Source: Pegea sp. RAD2-039
Taxonomy: Eukaryota > Chordata > Thaliacea > Salpida > Salpidae
Reading direction: 5' to 3'
Assembly: GCA_034620365.1 (NCBI GenBank)
Contig: JAQGEQ010000043.1
Location: 992,001-1,056,000 of the forward strand
DNA: 64,000 bases
Below are positions 49,200 to 61,984 of the stretch, piece by piece (within the stretch, counting starts at the first letter, position 1; each line of letters opens with the position of its first letter). The position numbers and the translations under genes were made by a program. The notes beneath the pieces are model-generated. The model saw only the letters and a list, made by a program, of their open reading frames with translations. It was not told the DNA's origin and searched no databases.

Positions 49200-51400
49200 A
49201 AGTCTTATAAGTGCTAAAATATTAATTTTTGTAAACATTTTAAATTTCTCTTGTGATATAGACACATTAAAGATAGATGTCAATGTACTGGCTATCACTT
49301 GTGGTGTATGCTTAGATGGCATCAATGATAAAAATTATAAGAAGTACAGTGCATACACTATAAAGTATGTATCCATTACTAGTAATGCAGAGTGATATTT
49401 ATTTCTACTTGTTTGAAGATTTTAATCTTCCTAGCATATATTTGACTATTCCTCTGTGTTTAGATGATTCTGCTCATAACAACTTCCTCAATTTTACATC
49501 TACTAATCCCTAACTTATTGTTTTCATAAAACCTCTCACTTAAAAGGTCACATATTGGATCTTTTATTCTATAAGACAACAAGACTTACCAAATTCTTAT
49601 TATGTTCACTCAATCTTCATTTCGTTTTTTACTTACGATCATTTTGTTATTTTTTTACAGTTTAGTTCAGTCTGTAAATACCAGTGATAGTAATATAGCC
49701 TGTCCTAACTTCAATAGATCCAACTTTAAAAAGATACACACCTCTCTATTCTCCTCTAACTAGAAGCAAATCCTTAGTAAGTATTCCAACTGCAATCGTA
49801 ATGAAATTCTACATCACATTAAACGATTGTTGAATGAATGTATGTCTTTAACAAAAGATATAAAGTCGAAAATTCGTATGCAGCAAAAACAAGCTTAAAT
49901 GTTTTAAATTTGAAAATGAAGTTTACAATTGATAACGATCCTGAAATTTATTCGTGAGCGAAAAAATTATAGCTAATGAGTGATCTGATTATTACTGATC
50001 TTAAATATTTCACTGCTGTACACTTGAAAAAAATTCTTCTTATTTTGTCAAGCGATCTGTTTATTATAAAAAAAAAACCTATATTACTTATCTTCGTTTC
50101 TTTATTATCTTTCAGTTACCTTTCCAATGGAAGAATTCCAACATTATCCCAGTTCATAAAAAAGGAGACAGAAATAAGCCACTAAATAACCGACCAGTTC
50201 CTCTCACTAGTGGCTTCTGTTAAATCGTCGAGCAAAATTGTTTAACAAAAATTTCGACAAATATTTTCCATAAAATGTTACTTTCTGATTATCAATTTAG
50301 GTTTCTTTCCGAAAGATCCTTCAGTGATCAGCTGCTGCCCTGTCTTCATCAGTAAGTTTCAGCTATGTTCCTCATCAACTAATTTAACCATTAACATCAT
50401 TTATACAGACATTAGCAAAACTTTTGATTAAGTTTCACATCCCATATTAGTAGGAACTTTCAGACAGTTATATATTGACCTTACTCTTATTTTTTGGAAT
50501 AAGCAATTTCTTAAAGATAGATAATGAGAAGTCATTGTTAATAAATCTGTTTAAACTTGTCTTCGGTTTAGTGCTGTTCCCCAAAACAGCTTCTTTTCAA
50601 TATTCACATCAATGAATCTTCTTGATCTCTAAATGATTCTAAAAATCTAATGCCTTATGCCAAAGATTACAAGCTTTTTAGTACTAAATCAGTTAGTCTT
50701 CAATCTATTTTGCAGTCTACAAACTTATGTCTTCAATATAGACAACTCAAACTAGCTACCGAAAAATATCCTTCACCCTTCAGACTTTTATCTAACCAAC
50801 AATAAAATTTCTTAGCGACCCATCATCAAGGACTTGTTCAATTAAGATCACGTAAATTATTTATTCAAAATTAGTTCATTTACTTCATACCAAATTCTCG
50901 AATCTTATAAGATCAAACCTATTTCGACACTTAAAACTTTTCATCACATACATCCGTCACGAGTTACATTACAACTCTTTCACATACAATGATAAAGATA
51001 TCATAAAGTTTGAATCCGTTCAAAGATCGTTTACAGAGAAGCTTTCGTTAGATGTAGCATACCCTTTTTTTCTTTATACAAAGATCGTCTCTATAAGCTT
51101 AATATTTGCCTTCGACCTCACACAATTATTAGAAATCATTGTAATCTTAAATTCAATGTTCTTCCTGAGAGGTTTATCGTTCAAAAGTAACCCACTTAAC
51201 AACTTTAATAAAAACCATGTTGCTATCGTTATTACTCATACCCAACTCCATCACTACATCAATTCATCATTTTGATCCCAAATGATTCATAATGCTGCCA
51301 GTTTGGTCATTTTGTATTTTTGATCCATAACCTATATTTATTTACACCTCTGTAGTGTTTTTACTGTTCATTAAACATTTAAAACTGTAGTACTTAAGAC
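49200..51400 (+). mobile_element. decayed non-LTR retrotransposon (LINE), copy 2
   Basis: Heavily broken frames follow LINE order. An endonuclease C-terminal region has the FNLPSIYLTIPLCLDDSAHN block (about 49425) and a DHF motif (about 49630). It is followed by the RT region with KNSNIIPVHKKGDRNKP (about 50130) and SLTSGFC-like, FRFLSERSFSDQLL-like and DFL-type pieces up to about 50600. The C-terminal part runs to about 51350. No frame exceeds about 70 codons, so the element is old. It lies between NRF-6-like copies C and B. Confidence 0.72.
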
Positions 51401-52037
51401 TTTTTTTATCTTTCTGCTTACATTGTTTTATCTTTGCTATAAAAGAGCTGCATAAATTGTCATCTGCAACCATGTGTTGCATAAAATATGTTTTAATTAT
51501 GATTCATTATAACCAAATGTATTAGAGATTCATTTTATCAAAATATATTTTAACTTAAAGATGACAAATATTATGAAATAACATTTTTGATTTGAATGAA
51601 ACAAAGATTTATTTAACAGCCACCGTAAGCTTCAATGATACATTCTTTAATTTATAAACTACAAATGGTATCCGAATAATATAATAATTGCAGCACATGT
51701 ATTAATAAAATTTCAATTTATTTCAAAAGATTTAGTTCAAACCCTTCTACCAAAACAAGAAGTCGACAATAAAAATTTGAAAAATTTCAAACATAATGAT
51801 TTAAACTATCAATTTATAAAAATTATCATTATTAAATTCAAATAAGGACACTTATGTACAAATTATGTACTACAGTATTGGGTAACTAAAAAGATATCAA
51901 AATGTACAAGAAAAAGTAGGAAAGCTTACAAAAAAACTTTAAGAATTTCACTGAAAAATCTAGTCGTTAAACAATTACCCGCTAAATTCATTGATACATA
52001 AAACAAGCGCAGTTTGAAATCATAATATTACTTGTAA

Positions 52038-55000
52038 TTACAAATTAGTTGAGATGTCTGTATGCGATTGATAACTCGGGTTGATTTTTCCGTTTTTCTC
52101 TCCATTTGAATCATTGATTTCATCTTCAATAACAAATTCTTTCACGTTTCCAACTTGTTGCTTCGTTTCAAAAAGATCAGATCTTCCATGATCATCTGAT
52201 GTATAACTTGGAGGTTTTTCACTTGAAACATTTTCTTTCATTTGCATCAGATTGGATTGATGAGTTGATGAAGATTTACGTGAAGGAAATAACTTTCTAA
52301 GTAGCTCTTGACAAGGCCACTCAATAAGCAGAGCAACAACAAAAGCCCAACAAAAACTGATGATCACGTGACCTGTATAACAATTTAATTGTAAATTTAT
52401 GGTTCAATTTATTTTCATTTACTTATCTATAAAATCAAAAGTACTCGACAAATACTTCTAAAGATGTTTACAAAAAATTTTGACTCAAAACGAATGCTTT
52501 TATCTGTTCAAAAAAGTTCACTAATAAAACTTCTGCTATTAACAATTCTTTTTATAAAGTAAAGACGCATAATTCGATCTAATTTATAGGTGAAAAATAT
52601 AAATTTCTATATTCCGATGTATAGATTATACATCATAGTTATAGTTATAGATTATTCATTTTGGTTTTTCTTACAATTTTTTGAAATAAATTAATTAGTT
52701 TCAACTAATTACAAGTTTCAACTTATTTAAACAGAAAAACCATTATTTGTGGTTTTAAGATTATTTCTCTATAATTAAAATTTGGCTAAAAAGTTTTTTA
52801 AAACTTGTTATTGAATATTAATAAAAATAAGGAAAAAAAATATATACAAAACTAAATACTAAAAGCTTAGATATTTAAGCGAATAGTGATAATTTCAAAA
52901 AACAGTTCTCGGATTAAAATTCTGCTATCAGTTATTCTTTGAATTTTTGTTGTACAATATTTTGAAAATCTTAATAAAGTTATTATCTCAAATGCAACCA
53001 CAGTTTTTCAATTAAACAAATTTAAAATGGTTATCAAGTACAGAGTTTCAACAAAAACATCATACCTAGATTGTACGTGTATCAAACTAATAACTGCTTT
53101 AAATTTTCACTTTTCAATTCATAGAAACCAATATTAATTACCTGAAAATGAATATGCCACCCAAAGAGGAGAATAGTGATTGTAATATTCCTGAGTTCCA
53201 GTGTGCCAATAGAGTACGTATAAATGGACCAAGTAAGCAGCATAAGTGAGACGACTAAGCGGTAGAAACAGTTTCCAGTTGAGAAACTTCGTCACTGGAC
53301 CTTTATAACAAATTAATTTCTAATTTTTTAATAATCCTATTTTCTTCTATTTCTCATAAGAAGTCTTTACTTTTTTAATTTATAAGAAATCAAGAATTTA
53401 AGACAGCCGTCAGATAAATCTAAAGATGTACATTAAGCTATGAATTTGAATTAAAGTTTGAATTCTACAAACCTCCATACCCACAAGTACAAGCAACTAT
53501 CACCCATGAGATACAAAGTCCCCATAAAGGACGTGAAACTGCGTTGTAAAAAGCAGCTACATCTACATCAAGTGGTTCAGGAACACTTGTGGATCCATAA
53601 ATACCATAAACAATACTCAAAGCTGTTCCGGTTGCAACGAGCCATCCAGTAATTACACCAATCTAAATAAGCAAAATCTTAAGGAGATTTACTGATTAAA
53701 ACTAGCAAAAAGGTAACAATTATATATTTTATCATGTATATTTATTGCAGTCGGTATAATTTGGAATCAGCATATACTTGAAGAACATTTTGAAAAATCT
53801 GTAAATTATATTAGATTTTTATTGTTAAAATTTTTTTTAATGTTTCCATTTAATTCTGAAACTGCAGAGTTTGATTAAACTTGCTTTTAATAAAGCTTCT
53901 TAACTACTAAGGTAATAATTTTTATAACAACAAAACTAGATACTACTAACATATATGTAAACTTACTTTTGGTATTTTGATCTTAAGTTTAGTTTTAAAG
54001 AGAATATATCCAGTAAGCATACCAATAAGATAAACGTTTATTCTACACCATGGTGTAAAATACAGATCAGATTTAAACTTTTCTTGAAATGTTTTAGTAG
54101 TATTTAGATATTGTGGAGGAATTAGCCTTCCCAGTCTGTATATAAATGTAAGTTATTGAAGTAAAAATCTTTCTAATCTTAAACATTCATCAACGATTAA
54201 TCATTTATTTTATTATATATATTCTTAAATAACTTACACAGAATACCATATAGCACTGTTTAGTACTACAGGTTGTTGTTGAGACCAATCTGACAACCAC
54301 CATGTCACTCCAATACTTGCCAATGCAAACCCAATAGTTTGGCTAACTCCTAGCCAAGGTATTCTGTTAAAATTGAAAAATATGAAGTTTGTATTTCAAT
54401 AAATACCATCAGCATTATTTATGGATTTATTAAATTTGACATTTTTTGCGTGTTATTTGCTATCTACCTCTAGCTATTAAATTTACAAGTTTACCAAGGA
54501 AAAGGGTTTTGAAAGATTCAATGTTTAATAAATTTAAACAATCCTTATTCTTTAATTAAAAATTAAAAGCACGGACTTTGCTCAAACAGAAACTTGTTAA
54601 TGATAAATAAACAATTTAGTTTTACATTTAGTTTTAAAACAAAATGTAAATTACACAAGCTTATGAGATAGTTACTTACTTGTACATAGTATAAACAAAC
54701 AAAGGAGATAGAAGATAGAATTGCATGTCACATGCCAAATACCATGCATGTATAAAACACTTCAAAATTAAGAACAGAGTTAGCTGTAGATTACTTTGAT
54801 TGCTCAATGAACTTACAAAGTTTTTTTCTGGATAAAGATTATTGATATAAAGTAAGTTTGTCCACCAATAATTATCACAATCTTGTTTAGCAACTTCAAA
54901 TGTAGACTTCCATATCGGACCAGATCCAAGAAATTTGTATATTCCCATAGTAAATAACAACACATATGCATAGAGTGGTGTTAATCTGTTCAATAGAGAA

Positions 55001-58000
55001 AATAATTAAATAATTCGTTCATTGTTTTATCGGTTTAAAAGTTTAAGCTGCTGAGAGCTTCATCTCTTGATAAATTGAACAAATATACATTGCAATTATT
55101 GAACAGTAGCTATTTTAAGTAAAACAAAACCAGCACTTAAAGGAATTAAAAATTTTACAACTAAAGATTAAATTATTTAACTTAAAGTTAACTTGCAAAT
55201 ACAAATAATGCTACGCACCTTAAATATCTTTGTAAATACATCAAAGGTATATTCATTTTGCCTTTAGTTTTTTTCAACGTCTTAAGTGTCAGATAAGACG
55301 TCAGTAAGCCACCAATACAAAAGAATGTGTCAACAGAAAAGGTTCCGTTCAAAATTGCCAACATTTCAAACCTTCTACGGAGGTCCTGACCCATTGCAAT
55401 CATGTTATCTAAAATGTGGGTTTAAGTATCAGATATAATTAATCACAAACTATGTCAGAATGGACTAGTATTATATAAGTAATTAAATAGTTTTTAAATT
55501 ATAGGCTTCTTCGAGTACTATCTTAACTTTAGCTTAGCACCATTTTAGTTCTGTGTTTATAAGATACTATTTTTAAACATATTATTTAATATCTACAAAT
55601 TCTTTACCCATATAAGACGCAATTATTGCCAATGTGTGTCCAAGTATAACCCATGAGGTACTAATAGTTCGGATTCCATTTATTGCAGAAATATTACCAG
55701 GTGATTGCTTGGTGCTTAAAATCTTCTTTGCATTACTTTTAATGGAAAAACATAAGAGCCATTCACCTTCGAATTTATAATGAATTTAAAATATTTTAAG
55801 CAAAATTTCACATTATTAAAACATGAAGTTTCACTATTCAATGATGAAGCTTAAACAATAATATTTTTATCTTTTAGGAAGCAATGCGAAAAGCTTTGAG
55901 GTTTCTTAAAGCAAAATCAACTAATTATATAATAATAATAGGGGCCTGCTCCGGCCGAGAACGGCCATGTGGGATAAGTTTTGAATTATGATATCAAAAT
56001 TAAAACAAAACGCAGAGAAAATAATGGAGCAACACACAGTGAAATGGAATAGAAAAAAGTGTTTTATTTTATTTAAAGCTGTCTTTTCTATCCTTTTGCT
56101 TGTCTATCTATTTGTTTGCAGAAAAGAGAATACCATTCGAAGGGATTTGCTGAGACATTCTCCCAATCGCTAGTACTGATGTTGGGAAATTTCATATCGC
56201 TCTTGCAAGTATTTTTAAAGCGAACGATTGATAATGCCTTTTGATAGCTCCTAGCAAATAGACGTGTCCGAGCCGGCAAAGCCTTTACTTAGCATGTTGT
56301 ATATTGTTATCAGACCAGTGCATTTTAAGACTTCCTTGTTTTGAGATCTTTCGCTGCCACGTTAAACGTAATATGCGACGAAAGCAAGGGAAATAAAAGC
56401 TGTTGAGTTTATTTTCGCTAGCCTTCGACAAAATCCAAATTTCACTGGCGTACATTAGTGTACTGCAGACAAAAGCTCTCTAGATGGCAGCCTTGATCAT
56501 CCCAGACCCTGGAAGTGAACCATGCAAATGTACGAGATGCTTCGTCGATGCAACTGTTGATAGCGGCTTCGATAGATGCTGATGATATCATTTTTGAGCC
56601 AAGATTGACACATTAATCTATAGCCTCAAGGACTCAGCCATTGATATTGATTGGTAGTGGATCGTTAACACCTTAGATGATAAATTTTGTCTTTTTGCGC
56701 TGATTTTCATTCCGAAGTCTCTGCAGGGTGATGAAAGTTGGTTTATCAGCATCTGCAGGTCTTTTGCTGAATGTGCAACAATTGCTTCGTAATCAGCGAA
56801 AAGAAGGTCGCGGATGTAGATCTTTTATACCTAGCTTTTTGCCTTTAAACGTGCTTAGTGAAAAAACCTTCCATCAGATCTTCCTTCATCAAAATAGATT
56901 CCTTCAGAAGACACATGAAACGATTGTCTTAGTAAAATTGAGAATAAAATCCCAAATAGCATAAGGATAAGGATACTCTCCTTTTTACTCCATTTTTGAT
57001 TGTAAATTGCACACAGTAGCTTCCATCATACTTGCCTTAGTATTCGTATGAAATGGTTTCACCATACTAAGTAGGTAACATTCTTTAACAATATCGAGAA
57101 CAGAGCTTCCCTACTGACGAGGTCGAAAGCTGTAGTTAGGTCAATGAATGCGGTATACAAAAGCCATACAGAAAAAAAACTAGTCTGTGGTAAAGCGTTC
57201 GGATCTGAAACCACGTTGTAACTTGATACCCTTTCACCAATATTTGTGAGAGGGAAAGTAGCGAGTTCCTTGCCTGTAGTGGTAAGCAAGAATATTCCGC
57301 TGTGATTGTTGAAACCTGACACCACTGTTTTTGTACAATGTTATGATCTTTGTCTCGCGTATGTCTTCTAGAATCTGTCCTTTTCTCCAACATTTGATTA
57401 AAACATCGTGGAGAAGGGTAAAAGGACAAGTTTTACATTGTTTCAGTAGGTCAAGTGGTATATCGTCGCTACCTAATGCTTTTCCAAAACCCATTGCTGA
57501 AATGGCTTTGCTGAGTTCTTCTCTTTGGAGAGGAGAATCGAAAAATGTTCACTCACCTCTTATATTATTAATATTAATATATATTAATAAATATATTAGT
57601 CTATCTTATATATAATTAAATATTAATTAAATTGTAACAATTTAATTAATTATAATTATCTAATAGTTCAACTGCTTATATTCATCATAATTTAATCTAT
57701 CTCAACTGATCAATCAATTTTTTAGAGTAGTAAGGAAATTGTACAATTTTGGTGGATGCGTAACAACATCTGCTAGTAGCAGTAGAGTTCTTAGCTTCAT
57801 ATACAAACAAACGAAAGAATTGTGACTAAAACAAGCTACGTTTTCCTCAGTGCAACTGATTAGACTGGCTAAGGTATTAAAGTAAATCAACATTCGTTCT
57901 ACTGAAATTTATACCTTTCCTATTTATAGTGTTCGTCAAGTTAAAGTATTTCTTAATACATTTAGACAAACAGACAGTCATAAACACTATAATCAAACAT

Positions 58001-59716
58001 TAAGAAATTTGAATAATAAATTTTCTGTTCGTAAAAACTAACGTTGAAAACGTGCATAGCAACAATTAGATGAACAAACAAAGATTGGAGACGCAATTGA
58101 AAAATAAACTCAATTTAAGGTCAGTGAAACTTACAAACATTTTGATGAGCTTCGAAGTATCTTTCATTTTTAATGAACAAGTCAACAGAAGTGCCAACTA
58201 GAGCTAATAATAAAATCACTGCAGATATAACTCTGTGAAAAAATACAATATTTTAATTTACTGATTTATGGAAATATTATTTTAGTAAGTTTAAATGTTG
58301 AACTTTTTTACTAACATTGTTGAGATTTCAACACCAGAGTAAGAATAATCAGGAATCGGACATTTTGTTGCTAATGATGGAACTCTAATGTCATCTGATG
58401 TTGCAATTGTAGTGAGATTCTGAATAATTTCTTCATTACACGAATCAGGGAAGCAAGAGTCAAATGTGATGTCATATGGAATCAATGATGAATGAGGCTA
58501 AAAATGTAATTTGTTTAAAATTTTAACATAATAAAAACGCCTTTCCTAAATACAATAAAAATGATAATCATAATAGAAATTTTATAGAAAACAAACATTC
58601 GAAAGTTTTTTTTACAAATTTCATAAATTAGTTTTATCAATTTATAAATTACATATTTCTATTGACTTTTATCAGTCAATTTATTAAAATTTATGATTTA
58701 TACATAAACAAACAAAATATAAGTTTAATTTATTTGTGAATCACGTAACAAAACTTCAAGAGAATATAGAAAAAAATACATAAATAAAACTTACAAAATA
58801 ATTAAACCCGTAGTAAGTTGTACAGAATTTTCCTTTAAAATCATCCCCAATAGAGTTGACACATTCCCAATAATGTCCTTGCCAACGAACATTAGCTTCT
58901 AACATTCCACCTTCTCTCATCGACCATGAATCTCTCACTGAAGTCGTTTATACAAAAGTAATTTTATTATTTGTTCAAATACATTTGTTGCAACCTTATG
59001 AAAAGTATATATCTTAAATATTATTTAAAAATAAAATTATGCAAAAGTGTTTTTAAGAAGTTGAAATCAATTTAAACCTATAACACCAGCTTACTTTGTA
59101 GAGCATATAGCTTTAACTTTGTAGCATCTTCTATCCATTTTGAAATATCATTGATGCATTTAAGGTCATCATCTGATACTTCGGACTTTCTCAAAACCTG
59201 AAGAGCTCTAAAATAGAAAATAAATGTCTAATCTATTTTTATTTGTTGCATTGAATATTTATTTTTTATAAGTTTTATTTCGAAAAAAAAAACAGTTTTA
59301 TTTCGTTTTTGCACTCTTAAATGATTAAAAACTTTATGTATCTTTAAAATGAATAAGTAATCATATAAAGTACTGATATTAAACCGAGATAAACAGAACT
59401 TCAACATATGTTAATGGTTCAAATTTTTAAGCATTATACTCAACTCAAATAATGAATGATTTGATTTTTGAAACTGCTCTTTTTTGCTATGTACTGAATC
59501 CAAAAACTCTGATAGATTTTCTATAAAATCGGATTTTTCACCATCAGCCTTTAAACTACCGTCAGTTTGTAATATTTTATCATCTAATAACCCAGCTATA
59601 TTTTGATTTAAAACCCACGGATTTTGAAGCCATCTTATTTCCTTACTTCTAGCAGTATCACTGCTTAAAGTTATAAAAACTAAACAACAAAAAGAATTCA
59701 ACAATTTGAGCTTCAT
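52038..59716 (-). CDS. NRF-6-like membrane acyltransferase, intact copy B
   Basis: Fourteen exons, read downward: 59716-59440, 59205-59095, 58937-58795, 58497-58316, 58232-58135, 55766-55608, 55408-55219, 54985-54817, 54759-54680, 54363-54238, 54135-53967, 53662-53473, 53300-53142 and 52372-52038. All phases agree, giving about 795 residues. An N-terminal signal-like hydrophobic stretch is followed by the extracellular NRF domain (residues about 94-230; MLEANVRWQGHYWECVN). A membrane segment in exon 5 (VISAVILLLALVG) comes next, then an acyltransferase-3 domain (about 290-700). That domain has the R-x10-H motif (RTISTSWVILGH), HAWYLACDMQFYLLSPL and PLSRLTYAAYLVH. A 95-residue hydrophilic tail follows. 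Family members are multipass proteins implicated in lipid and drug handling in nematodes; the substrate here is unknown. The intron at 54816-54760 is 57 bp. Intron 5 carries a LINE in the same orientation. Confidence 0.93.
55941..55978 (-). repeat. LINE 3' tail resembling the SINE tail
   Basis: The minus strand reads GGCCGTTCTCGGCCGGAGCA followed by GGCCCC. This is nearly the same as the 3' end of the SINE copy at 7887-8270 (GTTCTCGGCCGAAGCAGGCC). It lies about 100 bp beyond the end of the LINE reverse-transcriptase frame, and a TAT/TTA-rich run follows. Confidence 0.65.
55985..57550 (-). mobile_element. decayed non-LTR retrotransposon (LINE), copy 3, in intron 5 of copy B
   Basis: Read on the minus strand, the RT begins near 57540 with GFGKALGSDDIPLDLLKQC and ETKIITLYKNSG. 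It continues with AFIDLTTAFDLVSREALF (about 57150) and a RDLLFADYEAIVAHS segment (about 56790). Next come CSTLMYASEIW (about 56450), and the C-terminal KSDMKFPNISTSDWENVSAN (about 56170). Frameshifts and stops are present, and the second catalytic Asp of the FADD box reads Tyr. No endonuclease part is seen, so the copy is 5'-truncated. This class, with LYKNKGD and IDLTKAFD-type blocks, is widespread in invertebrates. It is distinct from LINE copies 1 and 2. Confidence 0.87.
57555..57680. repeat. A/T-only simple-sequence tract
   Basis: An almost pure A/T stretch (TTAATATTAATATATATT-like) at the 5' side of the LINE insertion. It may be a pre-existing target or a product of insertion. Confidence 0.5.
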
Positions 59717-61984
59717 TTAGTCTTCTGCCTCTTTCACATCTGATCTTAGTTAGTATGACGTTTCAGCTTTTATCTCTATCTACGACCACACACTCATGTG
59801 TTCACAACTTGATGTTGCTTCTTTATTTGCATTGCAAAGGTTACCAGAAATAGTTTTACTTTAATTGAATTCTTTGTTTGATTAGAATTTCTTTATATGA
59901 TTTCGTAAAATGACAAGTAATTTATCAACTTCCTGGTTATTTGAACTTTGTTCTCTTCTTAAAAGGATTAAAGTCCATGGAAAGTTTTGGTAAATTCTTT
60001 TCTCATTAGCTGTAGACAAATATTATGCCTTCAGCTCATCTAAGTAAAGTGTTTTAAATGTACTAATGATGATTCAAACCTTTCTAGTGTAAGGTATAAC
60101 ACATTTGGTAATAAACTGACCGATGTTATCATAAATTTTATGTGAACAACATAATTCTTATAAGAATGTATCACAAACTTCATTTAACTTATTACCTTCA
60201 GTTATAAAATTATTTGTTACACAAAAGTTTGAGCAATAAAAATTGTTTTTCGGCAAATCTTTATCAGAAATCATAATTTCCTATCTCATATGAAATATTT
60301 AGAGGGTAATTTGTCGCACATTAAAAAAAGCATTTAAGACAATTCTATTTTTAAATTAAGTTTATAAATTATTTGCTAAAAATTATTTTTTTAAATTTCT
60401 ATTTCTTCATATACTTATAAGTAGATTTATAAAGCACTAAAGTTGAATTTGATGATTTCAACTAAAACGTTTTCTTTTCCATAGAGTGTTAGTTTTTATA
60501 ATAATTTTAAATTCTATTTATGTACAGATTAGTAAAAAATATTAATTGAAAAAGAAACTGACTAAAAAAAGTGCTAGGATTTTATCGATGGTCAATGCAG
60601 TTCATTCAACTTGTTAACAACTTGGTAAACTTAACTTGGTGCTGTTATTGAGTAACATAAGCACTGTAATAAAAAATTCCAGCAAACAACAATTTAATCT
60701 TGAGCTTTTCTTATCTTCAATATGAAAGTTTTTATAAGGCAATTTAGACGAGGTCGAAGCGAATTTAGACGCCGCAAAACCTTAGGGTCAAAGTATTAAT
60801 CAAAATGAAAGTTTTTTTTATTCAAGCTTTAAATAAGCGCAACTAAGGGTTTTTATATAAAAGTAATTCATATTTGACGTTTCTCTCTTTTTGTTTAACT
60901 AACTTTTTGAACTTTTATTTAAGATTATTATGGAAATATACTATTTTTAGATTTAATAAATTATAAAAGCGTTATTGAATAGACTACATGTTTGCTTTAA
61001 ACGTTCGTCTGAGTACTTCAGACAGAAATTAATTACAAATGAATCCAATTAAAAATGGGAGAATGGAATTAGAATAAAGACTAGTCAACAAAGTTTGCAC
61101 AACAAAATAATTAACTAAATTATTACTTGTAGATTCCTAAAATAATAATTGTTGTAATAAAGTAAAATTTATGAAATTTGTTGTTTTAAGATAATTGTTT
61201 GAACACTTAAAAAACTTTCAACTCTAAGTTTGTTTGTTCAAGACGTGGTTTTAAAAGCTGATTAAATCAAATATCTTTGAAAAGATTTAGTATTAAAATT
61301 AATAAGTTGAAGTAATATTACATAATGCTAAAGAAGATTGCCTAAAAGATTGTTAATAAATGAGGTTTTTAAGTTAGTTAGAATTATCTTATTTTTATTT
61401 GTGAAATCTGCATGTGAAAAATTGTTCAAATTATCTGATACTATCTGGCTATAACCAATTGCTCATAACTTTTAAAGATATTTGACTACAAGTAGAAACC
61501 TAAGAATAAATTTCATGATCAAATAGTTTTCTCTGTGCCACTGACATAAAAAAATCTACAATGACTTTATAAATTTATTGATGAATTCGTTTGACATTTT
61601 TCAAATGATCTATTAAATATAATTGTTTCGGAAAATAGATTGAGATTTTATTTTGATTATATTTTACTATTTTAATCATTACATTTTTTTAATTCAATTA
61701 TATAATTTGCCTATTCGTTTGCAATTTCCTGTTTGCAAATAAAAACTATGTTGAAAAATCTGTGAGTTAATAAAAAAACTAATGAAGCTTCAAAGTAAAA
61801 GCAAACTTTAAAGCTTCACTTGAAGAGCTACAGAGCAAAAGTGGAATGTTTGCGATCTGCTATCAATTTAAATATTTTATAAAGTCAAACTAAAATATTT
61901 CTTTATACCAAACAACTCTCTCAAAAAACTTTTTTGGTATTCTATAGATATTTTAATAAACAAACGTAAATAAATCTTCACTAA
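59717..61984. other. spacer between NRF-6-like copies A and B
   Basis: A+T-rich DNA with no supportable gene. About 30 bp just upstream of the copy B start codon match the same position upstream of copy A, so the duplication covered the start region but little of the promoter. Confidence 0.5.
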
